DNA of 64,000 nt from NCBI GenBank assembly GCA_026008535.1, contig BRKX01000009.1:33794501-33858500 (forward strand), read 5' to 3'. This document shows positions 46,999 to 58,515 of the stretch, piece by piece (the first letter of the stretch is position 1; every line of letters starts with the position of its first letter). Made by a program: the position numbers and the translations under genes. A model generated the notes under the pieces. That model had not been told where the DNA came from. It searched no databases and saw only the letters and a list, made by a program, of their open reading frames with translations. This DNA is from Perilla frutescens. Taxonomy: Eukaryota > Streptophyta > Magnoliopsida > Lamiales > Lamiaceae.

Positions 46999-49900
46999 CT
47001 AAAGCATATGGGACATGTCTCTAAGTCCAAAATTATGAATATGCCTCTCAAACACTTTTGCAGGCAGAGTCTTGGTGAAAGGATCTGCAAGGTTGTCAGC
47101 AGACGCAATCTTGAGAATTGCCGCATCTCCTCTTTGTACTATCTCTCGGATCAGATGATACTTCCCCTCTATATGCTTTGACCTCTTGTGACTTCGAGGT
47201 TCCTTTGAATTGGCCACTGCACCACTATTGTCACGATATAAGGTGATTGGTCTATCCAAATTTGGAACAACTTCCAAATCAGTAAGGAACTTCTTTAGCC
47301 ATACTGCTTCTTTAGCTGCTTCAGAAGCTGCTATATATTCAGCCTCCATAGTGGAGTCTGCAGTACTGAATTGCTTAATACTTCTCCAGACTATGGCACC
47401 GCCACCAAGAGTAAACACTGACCCAGATATCGACTTTCGATTATCCTTGTCTGATTGAAAATCAGAATCAGTGTATCCATCTATTTGAAGGTCATCACCC
47501 GAATAGATAAGCATATAGTTTCTCGTTCTCTGAAGATACTTGAGAATATTCTTCACTGCTATCCAATGATCAATTCTTGGATTTGATTGAAAACGACTGA
47601 CTATACCCACCGCATAACAAATGTCGGGCCTAGTACACAACATGGCATACATTAGGCTGCCTACTGCAGAGGCATAGGGTATGTGTCTCATGTTCTCTTC
47701 CTCTTCAGGTGTCTTAGGACACTGTTCCTTGGAGAGAACGACTCCATGTCGAGTTGGTAGGTAACCCTTTTTGGAATCTTGCATTCTATAATGCAACATC
47801 ATCTTATCAATATAAGATGCTTGAGACAGTGTCAATAATTTATTCTTGCGATCTCGAACAATTCGAATTCCAAGAATATAATTCGCTTCTCCTAAATCTT
47901 TCATTTGGAATTGCTTGGCCAGCCAATCTTTAATTGCAGATAACGTTTCCACATCATTCCCAATGAGTAGAATATCATCCACATAAAGCACTAAAAATGC
48001 CACTTTACCATCCTTGATTATCTTGTAGACACAAGGTTCATCAATGTTTTGGTCAAAACCATATGATTTAACGGTCTCATCAAATCTATGGTTCCAAGAC
48101 TGAGAGGCTTGCTTTAGTCCATAAATGGATCTAAGCAATTTGCAGACTTTCTGCTCTTGCCCTTCAACTACAAAACCCTCTGGTTGCTGCATGTAGATAT
48201 CTTCATCGAGATAGCCATTCAAAAAGGCCGTCTTGACATCCATCTGCCATATCTCATAGTCAAGACATGCAGCGATTGAAAGAAGTATACAAATAGATTT
48301 AAGCATGGCTACAGGAGAGAAAGTTTTCTCATAGTCGACTCCTTCCTTTTGGGTATAACCCTTAGCCACAAGCCTTGCTTTGAAAGTCTCTACTTTCCCA
48401 TCCACACCTCTCTTTCTCTTATAGATCCATTTGCACCCTATTGGTCTGACACCTTTAGGTAGATCTACAAGAGCCCAGACAGAATTGGAATACATAGACT
48501 CCATTTCTTGGTTCATAGCCTCAAGCCATCTCTCTTTATCAGAATCTTCCATCGCATATCTAAATGTCAATGGATCATCATCGACTCCATCAGAAATGGC
48601 AACATTTGCCTCTTCATCTTGACGATAGCGGATTGGTGGAACAATCACCCTCCCACTGCGTCTAAGTGCCATGATATTCTGATTTGGTTCAGTGGTATCA
48701 TTAGTGGTTTCTCCAACAACTTTTGTGGGTTGTGGTTTGATCTTATCATTAAGTAACTCATCGAGTACAACTTTACTACGAGGTCGAAAGTTTTGCATAT
48801 AATCATTTTCAAGAAAGATAGCATTAGTCGAAACTATTACTTTCTTTTCCTGTGGATCATAAAACAAACCTCCTCTTATTCCCGTGGGATATCCTATGAA
48901 CAGATACACTTCTGATCGTGGATGTAATTTTCCAGTCTTTCCTTTAAGCACATGTGCTGGACACCACCATATGCAAAAATGGCGTAAACTAGGTTTACTT
49001 CCTTTCCACAACTCTAGAGGTGTCTTTAGGATTGACTTAGACGGAACTACATTCAAAATGTATACCGCCGTTTGCAACGCATATCTCCAGAACATATCGG
49101 GCAGTGTAGAGTAGCTCATCATGGATCTAACCATATCAAGCAAAGTCCGGTTTCTCCTTTCAGCAACACCATTTTGCTGAGGGGTGCCAGGTGTTGTGAG
49201 TTGGTGTAAAATACCATGCTCTATCAAATAGTCTTTGAACTCGGTATCAATATACTCGCCTCCTCGATCAGATCGAAGACACTTCAAAGATTTACCTAGC
49301 TGTTTTTCAGCTTCTGCATGGAATTCCTTAAACTTGTCAAAAGTTTCATATTTCATATGCATAAGATAAAGATATCCATATCTAGAGTAATCATCAATAA
49401 AAGTGACGAATTACTCAAAACCACCTCTAGCTTGTGTGGACAAAGGACCACAAACATCAATATGTACAAGCTCAAGAGGTTCTTTAGCTCTAGACCCCTT
49501 TGCTGTGAAAGCTCTCTTAGTCATTTTTCCTTCTAGACAGGATTCACAAATAGGGAGAGTGCTAACATTTAGCTCTCTTAAAGGACCATCCTTTACTAGC
49601 CCATTTATCCTATCTAGTGAAATATGACCTAATCTAAGATGCCAAAGATATGTATCATTATCATGAAAAACCTTTTGCCTTTTAGGATGTTTTACTCTAA
49701 ACATTTCGGCATTTAGCAGTGGTTGTTCGTTTGGCTTAATTAAATAGAGTCCGTTTTCAACTTTTGCACTACAAATATTACGCCCATTCTTGGAAATAAT
49801 AATCTCATTATTACTGAAAGAAAGGGAAAATAATTGTTCATGCAACTTTGAAACAGAAATCAAATTTCTACGAAAACTAGAAATGTAATAAACATTGTTC

Positions 49901-50181
49901 AAAACTAGATTCCTATCTATGAAATCAAGTTTAATAACTCCCACTGCTCTTGCCGAAACCACTGCACAATTGCCTACTCGTATAGTGAAAGAACTATCTG
50001 CTAGCTCTTCATAAGAGTTAAGCATCTGCAAAGAAGAACAAACGTGATTAGTAGCGCCCGAGTCAACTACCCAAGTAGAAGAATCTTTAGCCACTAAACA
50101 AGATTCAAGAACAAGTAAATCAAATTTACCTTCTTTTTCTCCTTTAACTGAGCAAAGTACTTGGGACAATTTCTTTTCCAA
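46999..50181 (-). pseudogene. Element G pol, one nonsense codon
   Basis: Copia polyprotein from about 50160 to 46999. Protease WVVDSGATNHVC; gag-pre-integrase with HLRLGH and CESCLEGK (zinc-binding HHCC); integrase core D (ELVHIDVCGP), D (RSDRGGEYIDTEF), E (NGVAERRNRTLLD). RT has FKARLVAKGYTQKEGVDY, QMDVKTAFLNGYLDEDIYM and the active site LVLYVDDILLIG; RNase H has GYTDSDFQSDKDNRKS, TADSTMEAEYIAASEA and the closing LADPFTKTLP. A TAA at 49413-49411, where relatives read Tyr (ARGGFEYF), is the only stop. It is joined to gag by a frame change near 50130. All catalytic residues are otherwise present. Confidence 0.92.
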
Positions 50182-50951
50182 TGTCTATCCTCACTGCAAT
50201 GGAAACATTTTCCCTTTGGTTTCTTTGAAGAACTGTTCTTCTTTTCATAAGAAACTTTCCTTTTCTTTTGTTTTGATTGTCCACTTTGACCTTTGCCTTT
50301 TCTCTTCTTAGAAGAAGATTGCTTATTCTCGGCAACATTTGCCTCTCCTTCTTTGACCTTTCCAATTGAAATGGCCTCAAAAGTTTGCAATTCATTCAGC
50401 AACTGAGTTAATGTATAACTCAACTTATTCATCACATAGTTGCTTTTGAATTGCAGGAAAGCAGGTGAGAGTGATTCCAAAATCATACTCACTTGGGTGC
50501 CATCATCAATTGTTGCACCATGGGTTTCAGCTTCAGTGAAGTAGTTGATCATGTTCAAAACATGTTCTCCCACTGACTGTCCCTTCTTCATCTTAGCATT
50601 CATGGCCATCTTAATAGCCTCATGCCTTGATTGAATAGAAGGTTGACCAAACATCTCATTCAGAGACTCCATCATTCCACGGGCAGTCTCTGTATTCTCA
50701 TGTTTTAGTCTAAGCACGTCATTCATACCGGCAAACATATAGGCACGAGCCTTATTGTTTGCCATAACCCATCTTTCATAATTATCTCGTACATTACGAG
50801 CGGCGTTTGCAGGGGGTTCAGGCGGAACATTCTCAGTCAAAACAAATTTCAGGTTCTCACATGCGAGTGCAATATTAATGTTACTTTTCCACTTGACAAA
50901 GTTGTCACGAGATAATTTTTCATGAAGCAGTGCAAGCATTGGACTAGACAT
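50094..50951 (-). CDS. Element G gag
   Basis: Copia gag (UBN2-type), the particle protein. Start chosen at MSSPMLALLHEK (50951), the usual beginning; the upstream ATG at 50999 only adds unrelated hydrophobic residues. Blocks: DNFVKWKSNINIALA, NKARAYMFAGMND, RHEAIKMAMNAKMKKGQSV, ILESLSPAFLQFKSNY, a Lys/Ser-rich linker, and a zinc knuckle CFHCSEDRHWKRNC (C-2-C-4-H-4-C, with an unusual Arg where Gly is usual). The frame ends ten residues into an out-of-frame tail, so a single-base change separates it from protease. Confidence 0.85.
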   Translation of the reverse strand: MSSPMLALLHEKLSRDNFVKWKSNINIALACENLKFVLTENVPPEPPANAARNVRDNYERWVMANNKARAYMFAGMNDVLRLKHENTETARGMMESLNEMFGQPSIQSRHEAIKMAMNAKMKKGQSVGEHVLNMINYFTEAETHGATIDDGTQVSMILESLSPAFLQFKSNYVMNKLSYTLTQLLNELQTFEAISIGKVKEGEANVAENKQSSSKKRKGKGQSGQSKQKKRKVSYEKKNSSSKKPKGKCFHCSEDRHWKRNCPKYFAQLKEKKKVNLIYLFLNLV

Positions 50952-50999
50952 ATTGCTGAAAAATAAATAAAGCGACATAAATTTAAGAACAAACATCAC

Positions 51000-52444
51000 A
51001 TAACATGTACTTTAGGAATCATAAATGTGATGCATGATGCAATAACAATTTATCCTACCAATTCCAAGGTAATTTAATCTCACAATTGATATGCCGTCGT
51101 AGGGTAGGTCAAATCAAAAGATAATTAAATAGAGACAATCTCCATTAATAAAATAAATAATCAAGACATCTCATATCTTCATTTATTTTATTAATCACTT
51201 TTTATTTCAATCAAAAATATTAACAAACAATTTATTAATATTTTTATGAGTGTGACCCACTATTTCAGTCTTTTAAAACTAATTCATAATCGCCGCCGTA
51301 GGGTAGGAAGATTAAGAATTAAAATTTAAAAACTTATCCTTTTGGAGACAAAGCCTTGATTATTGATTTTTAGTGAAAGCCTTCCGTAGGGGGACGAAAG
51401 CTAGTCGTCGCGAGGCGTCACTAAAATTTCACCTTACTTTTATCAATAGTGGAGACTATAGGTATTATTGTCATAAAACCTTCTCCCACTCATTATTTTA
51501 TAATAAAAGTTTCAAAAACTTTTAATTTATAAAACATCAAATGTTTTAACAAAATACAATCTTGTTGGTTTACTTGATTAAAAATAATTGCATTTCAATC
51601 TAACAATTAGATTAAAATAAATTATCTAACCAAAATTTTATAATAAAAGTTTCATAAACTTTTAAGTTATAAAACATCATATGTTTTAACAAAAACCAAT
51701 CTTATTGATTATTTGATTAAAATTAATTTTAAACAATCTAACTTTTAGACAACAAAAATTAAATATTTAATCAAATCCTTAAATTATCAAAATAATTAAG
51801 GAATTAGGATGATCCAAAAAGAACAAAAATAAACACAAGAAAAATACAGAAATAGTCCATCTTAAAATTCGAACAATTCGATTGCTGCCCCCGATGGACC
51901 ATACCGGTATTTTTATTTTTTTTTCATTTTTTTTTTATAAAATCTAATTTTTCATTAAAAATCAGATTTAAATCATCCATCAAAAAAAAAAAATAATAAT
52001 AATTTATCTCATAGATTATATCTATCTTACAGATCAATCATAATATTAAACTCTTTAAAATTATGAACATGCTTGGAGTGGGTTTCATGAATGACATAAT
52101 AATGCATGGCACATATATCACATATACATAAAATAATTTGCAAGAAATTATAAACGATAAATTGGATCGATGCCTTAAATTACACCCCTAAATCTAAACA
52201 GGAAATTGTAAATTACATAGCGGGGTAATCGGGGAGGGAAAACCAATCTAAATAAAAATTACAACTTCTATACCCTTTAAACTTAGGGTGTACATCATAA
52301 TCCTATCAAAAACCAATTTAAGGCATCAATCCAAAAACATCCATGCATCCATTCATCCATTCATCACAAACAATAAGATCAAATCCTATAGCCCACTCCT
52401 AAATAAATTTAATTCCATAGAATTATATTCTTATATGAAAACAA
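51000..52444 (-). other. Element G leader between primer site and gag
   Basis: About 1.4 kb non-coding, AT-rich, with a 140-base tandem repeat (51497-51770), CCGTAGGG-type motifs (51090, 51290, 51385) and an A-run at 51980. Holds no recognised gene. Confidence 0.6.
51497..51770. repeat. 140-base tandem repeat in the element G leader
   Basis: Two copies, starting TTTATAATAAAAGTTTC at 51497 and again at 51637, each followed by ATAAAACATCA.ATGTTTTAAC and CCAATCTT or ACAATCTT. Clearly diverged. Confidence 0.8.
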
Positions 52445-52460
52445 CCTCGCTCTGATACCA
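52445..52460 (-). other. Primer-binding site of element G (tRNA-Met)
   Basis: Minus strand TGGTATCAGAGCGAGG, the standard initiator tRNA-Met site, two bases after the LTR end. Confidence 0.95.
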
Positions 52461-52462
52461 AT

Positions 52463-54350
52463 TGTTGGAAATTAAACCGATCCGAAATAAATTTCGGGTC
52501 GAATAAAATCCATCTTTTCGATCAAATTGAACGGGAGCGGAAGCGGTATAAATCAGACAATAGATCGTGATATAAAAATATAATATCAATGCGAATTAAA
52601 TTTATTTAATACTAAAGAAGGGATGAAGAAAGTACCATTTTTTCTTAAATCTCCTTCGTCTTCTTTGATCAACCTTTGAATCTTGAATATCGTAAACACC
52701 ACAATCTTCCGATTCGATCCTCCCTTTGAACGGTAGTGAGTGGGCACCGAAATAAATCTATTAAGTTCCTAACATAATATTTCTATGATTATTTCAACAC
52801 ATGAAATCGTAGAATATTGAGCTGTAGTATTGAAAGGATATATAATCTGAATTAAATATAAACAAAACAAGAAGAGAAAATCAAAATCAAAATCAAACTC
52901 TTTGATTTTAATTAAATCACAATTGCTGTTAATTGATCTTAGCAATCAATTAATTTGTCATTTGAATCAAAGTTCACGTCAAACGTGAAAGTTGGAATCG
53001 GCGTGATTTTTCTTCGAAAATTTACGTCAAATGTGAATTTTCAAAAAATGGCTTTTTTTTTAATTCTCTTCTCTTATGTTGTATTTATAGTTAGATTTAG
53101 GTTAAATCCCAATACATATCAGTTTCCTATCTTAAACAGATTCAGAATCATATAAAATAAGAATAATTATTAATTATTACTAATATGTAAATATTATAAA
53201 TATCTTATATTTATTTAATTCATAGCACAGTCAAACTGTGGAATATCATATATTCCCGAAATTAACTAATATTTACACATAAGCCCAAACTTTATGAAAA
53301 CTTATTTTTCATAACACTTTAGAAACTTATATATTATTATCAACCCGTCAATAATATAGGAAGGCGAATCGGGGACCATGGACCTATAATCAAGAGCTCC
53401 AATAAATTGAATAAGTAATTAAACTCTTTAATTAATTTATTCAACTTATTAATTCCGATATTATTCCACTAAAAATTCGGAATTGCACTCTCTTTAATTA
53501 TAGAACATATTTACTCTACGAATTTGAGCAGTCCATTGATTTAATCATTTCATATGAATTAATCCTCCATAGATAATTCATAATTGAAGACAGGTAATAT
53601 CCATTAACCTCTTCAATTATTTCGTTTCCTCATTTACCATTAATTCACTAGTGAGCGATTAATTTATAAACGATTTATAAATTAGAGATCTCTAATCACT
53701 CAGTTCCAGAATTAACAAATGAGATAATTATCTTTCTGTTTCTCAAAAGAAGGAATGATTCCATATCTGTAAATTACATTCTCAGCTATTTAATTCAAAC
53801 GTGAATCTAAAATGCAAGTTTAGAGAATGTTGGCAAACAAACTTTAACGAGCAAATTAAGAATCACATTGAAATAAACAGGAGTCTATAATCACTCAGGA
53901 TTAAGATTATTCATATATGATCATCTTGTGATTTAATTTAATATTCCTTTTCTTTAACGGAATTTGAAGGAATAATTAAATTAAATCGGTCCAAGTCCTA
54001 TATGATCATATCATATATAAATGCACCCAACTGGATGTCTCCACATCAACGGTTTGGATAAAACGGTCACATTCATAATGTCATCGGGCTGCATTAGTGA
54101 CATTTTAATTAAAGATCCCATACTTTAATTAAATTCATCACGGACTTCATTTTTAGTTTATTTTCTATAATCTTAATCCTCTTGTATATAACACTTATAT
54201 ACTAAGATTATGGTAACATTAAATAAACTAGGGATTTTCTGTGATATAAAATAAATGCATACAAGAAGCATATTAGTTCGAAAATAAATGTCGCTTTTAT
54301 AAATAAGATAAAAACAATTCACAATTTCTTTAAGGGCACAATCACCAACA
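52463..54350 (-). repeat. LTR shared by element G and a partial second copy
   Basis: 1888 bases, 5' LTR of G. On its right it is followed directly by polypurine tract and pol end of another copy, so it is also that copy's 3' LTR. Carries 94 bases (54025-54118) absent from the left LTR and lacks a short segment present there near 45860-45890. Confidence 0.88.
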
Positions 54351-54794
54351 ATCTCCCACTTGCCCTAAAGCATATGGGACATGTCTCTAAGTCCAAAATT
54401 ATGAATATGCCTCTTAAACACTTTTGCAGGCAGAGTCTTGGTGAAAGGATCAGCAAGGTTGTCAGCAGACGCAATCTTGAGAATTGCCGCATCTCCTCTT
54501 TGTACTATCTCTCGGATCAGATGATACTTCCTCTCTATATGCTTTGACCTCTTGTGACTTCGAGGTTCCTTTGAATTGACCACTGCACCACTATTGTCAC
54601 AATATAAGGTGATTGGTCTATCCAAATTTGGAACAACTTCCAAATCAGTAAGGAACTTCTTTAGCCATACTACTTCTTTAATTGCTTCAGAAGCTGCTAT
54701 ATATTCAGCCTCTATAGTGGAGTCTGCAGTACTGGATTGTTTGATACTTCTCCAGACTATGGCACCGCCACAAAGAGTAAACACTGACGCAGAT
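54351..54794 (-). pseudogene. Partial second element G internal region: RNase H end
   Basis: Polypurine tract and the last 140 residues of Copia RNase H (SVFTLCGGAIVWRSIKQ, TADSTIEAEYIAASEA, LADPFTKTLPAKVFKRHIHN). Very close to 46999-47430 in element G, with a few substitutions. Cut off at 54794, where a LINE fragment begins in the opposite orientation. The open frame continues rightward only by reading antisense LINE sequence. Confidence 0.9.
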
Positions 54795-55661
54795 CGGGTA
54801 TTAGAAAGGACAAAAGGCAAAGATTGGCGAATTAAATGAACATTAAGAGTTGGCAATATCGGTGGAGGCTGCAAACTAGTCCCGCTGACCAATGAATACG
54901 ATAGTGTGGAACGCTCGTGGTTAGGGGAGCAGACGGGCGTTTCACGAACTACGACGGCTCCTGACTGACTAGGATCCAAGCTTGGTTTTTATTGGTGAAA
55001 CTAAACTTGGCTTCCGGTGGTGCGATAGGTGGAAGGCTTTGTTTATGTTTGATGATGGGCTATTTACGGTGGATGCAAAAGGAAAAGTGGGGGTCTTCTT
55101 CTTATGTGGAAAAAGCCGTTGGATGTTAGAGTTAGATCATATTCAACTGGACATGTGGATTGCATGGTTGAAGGGAATGACTGACAGTGGCGTTTTAAGG
55201 GTTTCTATGGGAATTTAGGGAAGTTTTCTTGGGAACTCCTAAGGAAGCTTGCACGAGATGCTCACATGAGGGGTAAGCCGTGGCTGGTTGGGGGTGATTT
55301 TAATGAAATTTTGTACGACGAGGAAAAGCAAGGGGGGAAGAAGCCTAGGTCAGATCGAGGGGTTTAGGAATGCTATAGAAGAACCTTGAGGAATTGATGG
55401 CACGTGAAAAAAGGCTTACTTGGTACAATAATAGAATCGGGATGAAGGCGATCTGGGAGCTACAGAGGAATGGAAATATTTATTCCTAAAGTTTTGGATT
55501 TCTATGGGTTAGATCATCGACCTATTTTGATCAAAATGGATAATGGGTGGACTATGAGAGGGGTCGGAGGTCGTAGAAGGTTCCACTTTGAGGACAAATG
55601 GTTCCAGGAGGCTTCTTTTGTCCCCAATTTCTTAAAGGAATGGGATATATTGCAAGGTTGA
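54795..55661 (+). pseudogene. L1-type LINE fragment: start of ORF2 endonuclease
   Basis: From ATG at 54892: MNTIVWNARG, SRRAFHELRRLLTD, LVFIGETKL are the usual beginning of plant L1 ORF2 (apurinic-type endonuclease that nicks target DNA). Further blocks in shifting frames are WLVGGDFNEILYDEEKQGG and LDFYGLDHRPILIKM. Several stops and frame breaks. No reverse transcriptase follows. 5' to the ATG about 100 bases may be ORF1-ORF2 spacer. Confidence 0.85.
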
Positions 55662-56058
55662 CAACACCATACAAGATAAATATAATATGAATTACTAATT
55701 CACAAATTTGTTTTCGTCCTAGTGAAGATATTTAATGACTCACTAGACTATCCTATTGAGTATTTAATGACAAATTATACTTTAATACCTATATTTTGAA
55801 GTTTTTTTTTTAATTAACAAAACAGTACTCACTTTTTAAAAATTACAAATTTTTACAATCCAAAAATCATATGTAATTGATTATATTTTAAAATTTCTAT
55901 CTTCCCAGCCAAATAAAAAAATTATCCAATCCATAAATCTTAAAATACAATTTATTAAATAAAATTTATCAAATGTTAGATTTGTAAAATCTTTTTAAAA
56001 AAAATCAACAACAAAAGTTAATCTTCTCTAAATGAGACACCAAAACACAATTTACTAG
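55662..56058. other. AT-rich spacer
   Basis: About 400 bases, no recognised feature. It ends in ACAATTTACT, one copy of the target duplication of the next element, and was probably contiguous with the sequence at 61256 downstream of the sterol reductase gene. Confidence 0.6.
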
Positions 56059-56472
56059 GGTCTAGGAGTGTACAAATGGTTGGTTCGGTGCAAAATCGAG
56101 CTAAACTAATAGAATCAAATAAAAAAACTCTTAAAAAAATTCAAACCGAACCAACCAAAATAATATATATAACCAAATCAAACCAAACCATAATTATTTT
56201 GTTAGTTAATTTGGTTTGGTTTTGGGTTTAATCGAATTTTCAATTATTATTTTTATTTTTCCGAAACAATTAAATCTAAAGAAAATAACATGCACTCAAT
56301 AGACAAACGATATACTAAATAAGTAAATGTTTTAAAAATTCTAAAACTAGAAAATTAAAACTAAATATTAGAATTACTAATATTATTTAGGTATATAATA
56401 CCTTTTAAATTTATTAATTTAGGTATATTTAATATTAGTATTATAAATCATAAATTATAGATATAGTGTGTG

Positions 56473-56504
<32 letters not shown>

Positions 56505-56689
56505 TGGGATCATGTGAGAACCACACCCCCTATGAGAACTGAGAACCAATTTCAACCACAGATCTCGCTTATTTTGACGGTCAATATCTGTTTTCCAGAT
56601 TGAAAAAATGCGGTGGCAATCTCGTAATATTATCAACTTTTTAATGAATTGGGGTTATTTCTATAATTAGCTACATTCAGTTGCAAACC

Positions 56690-57068
56690 AGAGATACTGT
56701 GAGGATCGTAGCCCTTGCCAACGGACTTTGCATCTCTGTATCACTCTGCCAGCATGCGTTCCGCTAAGCATTCGAGTACCAAATAGTCCAATTCTTTCAC
56801 TCTCTGAAGCAATTTCAACGCTGCAGCTGGCCGATCCCCGGCGAAACTAGCTTCGCAGCCCTATCACTACCTTCTCATTACGCCTTACTGGGTTCCGCCT
56901 TTACAGGCGAAGTAAACCTTCGTCAAAATACTAATATGAATAGGAAATTGTTGATTATAATCTACTTTTTCACCAATTATGTAGTGATTTGATGAAGTTA
57001 GAGTTGAGCTAACCAGATTTGACCACGCAGTTGTGAGGCTCCCGCATTTCGTTGTCGAACTCCTCCAT
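56690..57068 (-). pseudogene. Captured 5' fragment of an AtuA-family (DUF1446) gene
   Basis: Minus strand from ATG at 57068: MEEFDNEMREPHNCVVKS, then about 100 bases that behave like an intron. Next come NPVRRNEKVVIG, one frame break, and GCEASFAGDRPAAALKLLQ, RVKELDYLVLECLAERMLAE, a stop, and GKGYDP. Plant AtuA-domain proteins (acyclic terpene utilisation family, PF07287) begin with an HNCVIK segment followed by NPQRR..KVYIGCGAGFGGDRP and LDYLVLECLAERTLADRYQ. So this looks like exons 1-2 with an intron, taken at DNA level. Broken and partial. The call rests on recalled family motifs. Confidence 0.7.
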
Positions 57069-57244
57069 TTGAATATTTTAACATTGGTAGTTTATATTTT
57101 AGCACTTCTATTTTCTTTTTTAACACTGTTAGTTAATGTTTGAATATTTTGGTAGGTGATAGTGTTAGCATTTATAGTCTTTTATTTATGATGAGAAAGA
57201 CATAATAATAGCAAATATTTGTGAATTTTTACATGGTTGCAGGT

Positions 57245-57420
57245 ATTCAATGATTTTTGCACCCTTCATTTGAAAGGACAATCATGGGAAGCTTGTGACC
57301 TTTGGGGCTGCTTCCCATTGTGCTTTATTCATTTCCCTTACAGCCTCTAAGAGAGTTGATGGGCATGTTGTTACTTCTAAGAATGGATATTTGTAATATA
57401 CATCACTGCTTCTAATATCT
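57245..57420 (+). pseudogene. FAR1-like MULE transposase relic in F1
   Basis: KDNHGKLVTFGAA matches the NHYGQSVLFGCALL block of FAR1/FHY3-type MULE transposases. Only this block is readable. The same block occurs in F2 at 59405-59500. Confidence 0.5.
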
Positions 57421-58515
57421 TCATTATTTGGGGCAATTTTAGCTCTTTTGTTTCTGCTACTTTCATCTTCTGCAGTCCTTTTAGCACTTATAATTTTTTA
57501 TATAATACTGTTAAGTAAACGAAAATAACAATGCTAAAAAACATAATCGAAATGCTAAAATATGAGATGACGGTGCTAAAACTCTAAACTACAGTGCTAA
57601 AATCAAGAAAATGTGCAGATAAATTACAGATGGACAAAAATGTTAGGTTTACAAAAAAAAAAAAAACAAAAAATGAAACTACTGAATCATTACGAAATAA
57701 TAGTAAGGTTCGATTTATGACATTGTAAAAACTGTAATCGCATTTATGTTCAATGATTGTGTTTTATAATTTAATGATAATGCTAAAATGAGATATGATT
57801 ATACAAATACAATTAACAATGATGCTAGCAGCACAAATCACATTTGTTGGGTTTGTAATGATCATGACAAGTTTTTAATCTAGGGTTATGTTAATGCTTA
57901 AAATGAGAGTTTGCAATTCTAATAGTGTTTACACTATTCATAATTCAACAGCATGTAATAGTGTAATGCTAAACAAGAGTCATGTTAGTGCTAAAATAAG
58001 TCATGACAGTGCTAAAATAAGTCATGACAATGCTAAAATAGGGAATGACAATACTAAAATCCTAAATTAAAAAATATATATACACATAAATTCTGAGTAT
58101 TTATATAGTGATAATTCAACATGTAACAGTGTTTGTTCGTGGTTTTTTTACAATGACGATGATATTTTTTTATGCTAATGCTAAAAAAGAGTCATGCTAA
58201 AATAAGTCATGACAATGCTAAAAAAGACCATGACAGTGCTAAAATCCTAAATTGAAAAATATACACATAAATTTTGAGTATTCATATATTTTCAAAATTT
58301 TCAATTTTACCCTTACTAAAATTCAGGGGCCGTGAAGTTGGACATTATTACGAGATTGCCACCGTGTTTTTTCAAATCAGAAGCATATCTTGACCATCCA
58401 AATATAACGGATCTATGGCTCAGATTGGTTCTCAGTTCTCGCCTAGGGTGTAGTTCGGTCTGGAACCAAACCCTATATATATATATACATATATATATAT
58501 ACAGAGAGAGAGAGA

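Larger units (their letters stand above)
45130..54350 (-). mobile_element. Element G: Copia retrotransposon
   Basis: Minus-strand element: 5' LTR 54350-52463, tRNA-Met primer site, gag, pol in the order PR-IN-RT-RNH (Copia), polypurine tract and 3' LTR 46984-45130. The LTRs align throughout but differ by point changes and a 94-base gap. Left flank gaagg (45125-45129) cannot be matched because the right LTR is shared with a second internal region. It interrupts the first codons of the PPR gene. Copia lineage not assigned. Confidence 0.9.
56505..58473. mobile_element. Element F1: MULE-like, (TA)n-flanked, carrying a gene fragment
   Basis: Terminal inverted repeats of about 130 bases: left GGATCATGTGAGAACCACAC..GAGAACTGAGAACCAATTT..GGTGGCAATCTCGTAAT; right, read inverted, GGTTCCAGACCGAACTACACC..GAGAACTGAGAACCAATCT..GGTGGCAATCTCGTAAT. 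Flanked by TATATA tracts on both sides (plus GAGAGA at left). Interior: captured gene fragment (56690-57068), a short FAR1-like transposase relic (57245-57420) and more than a dozen TGCTAAAA or TTTTAGCA motifs. Confidence 0.65.
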
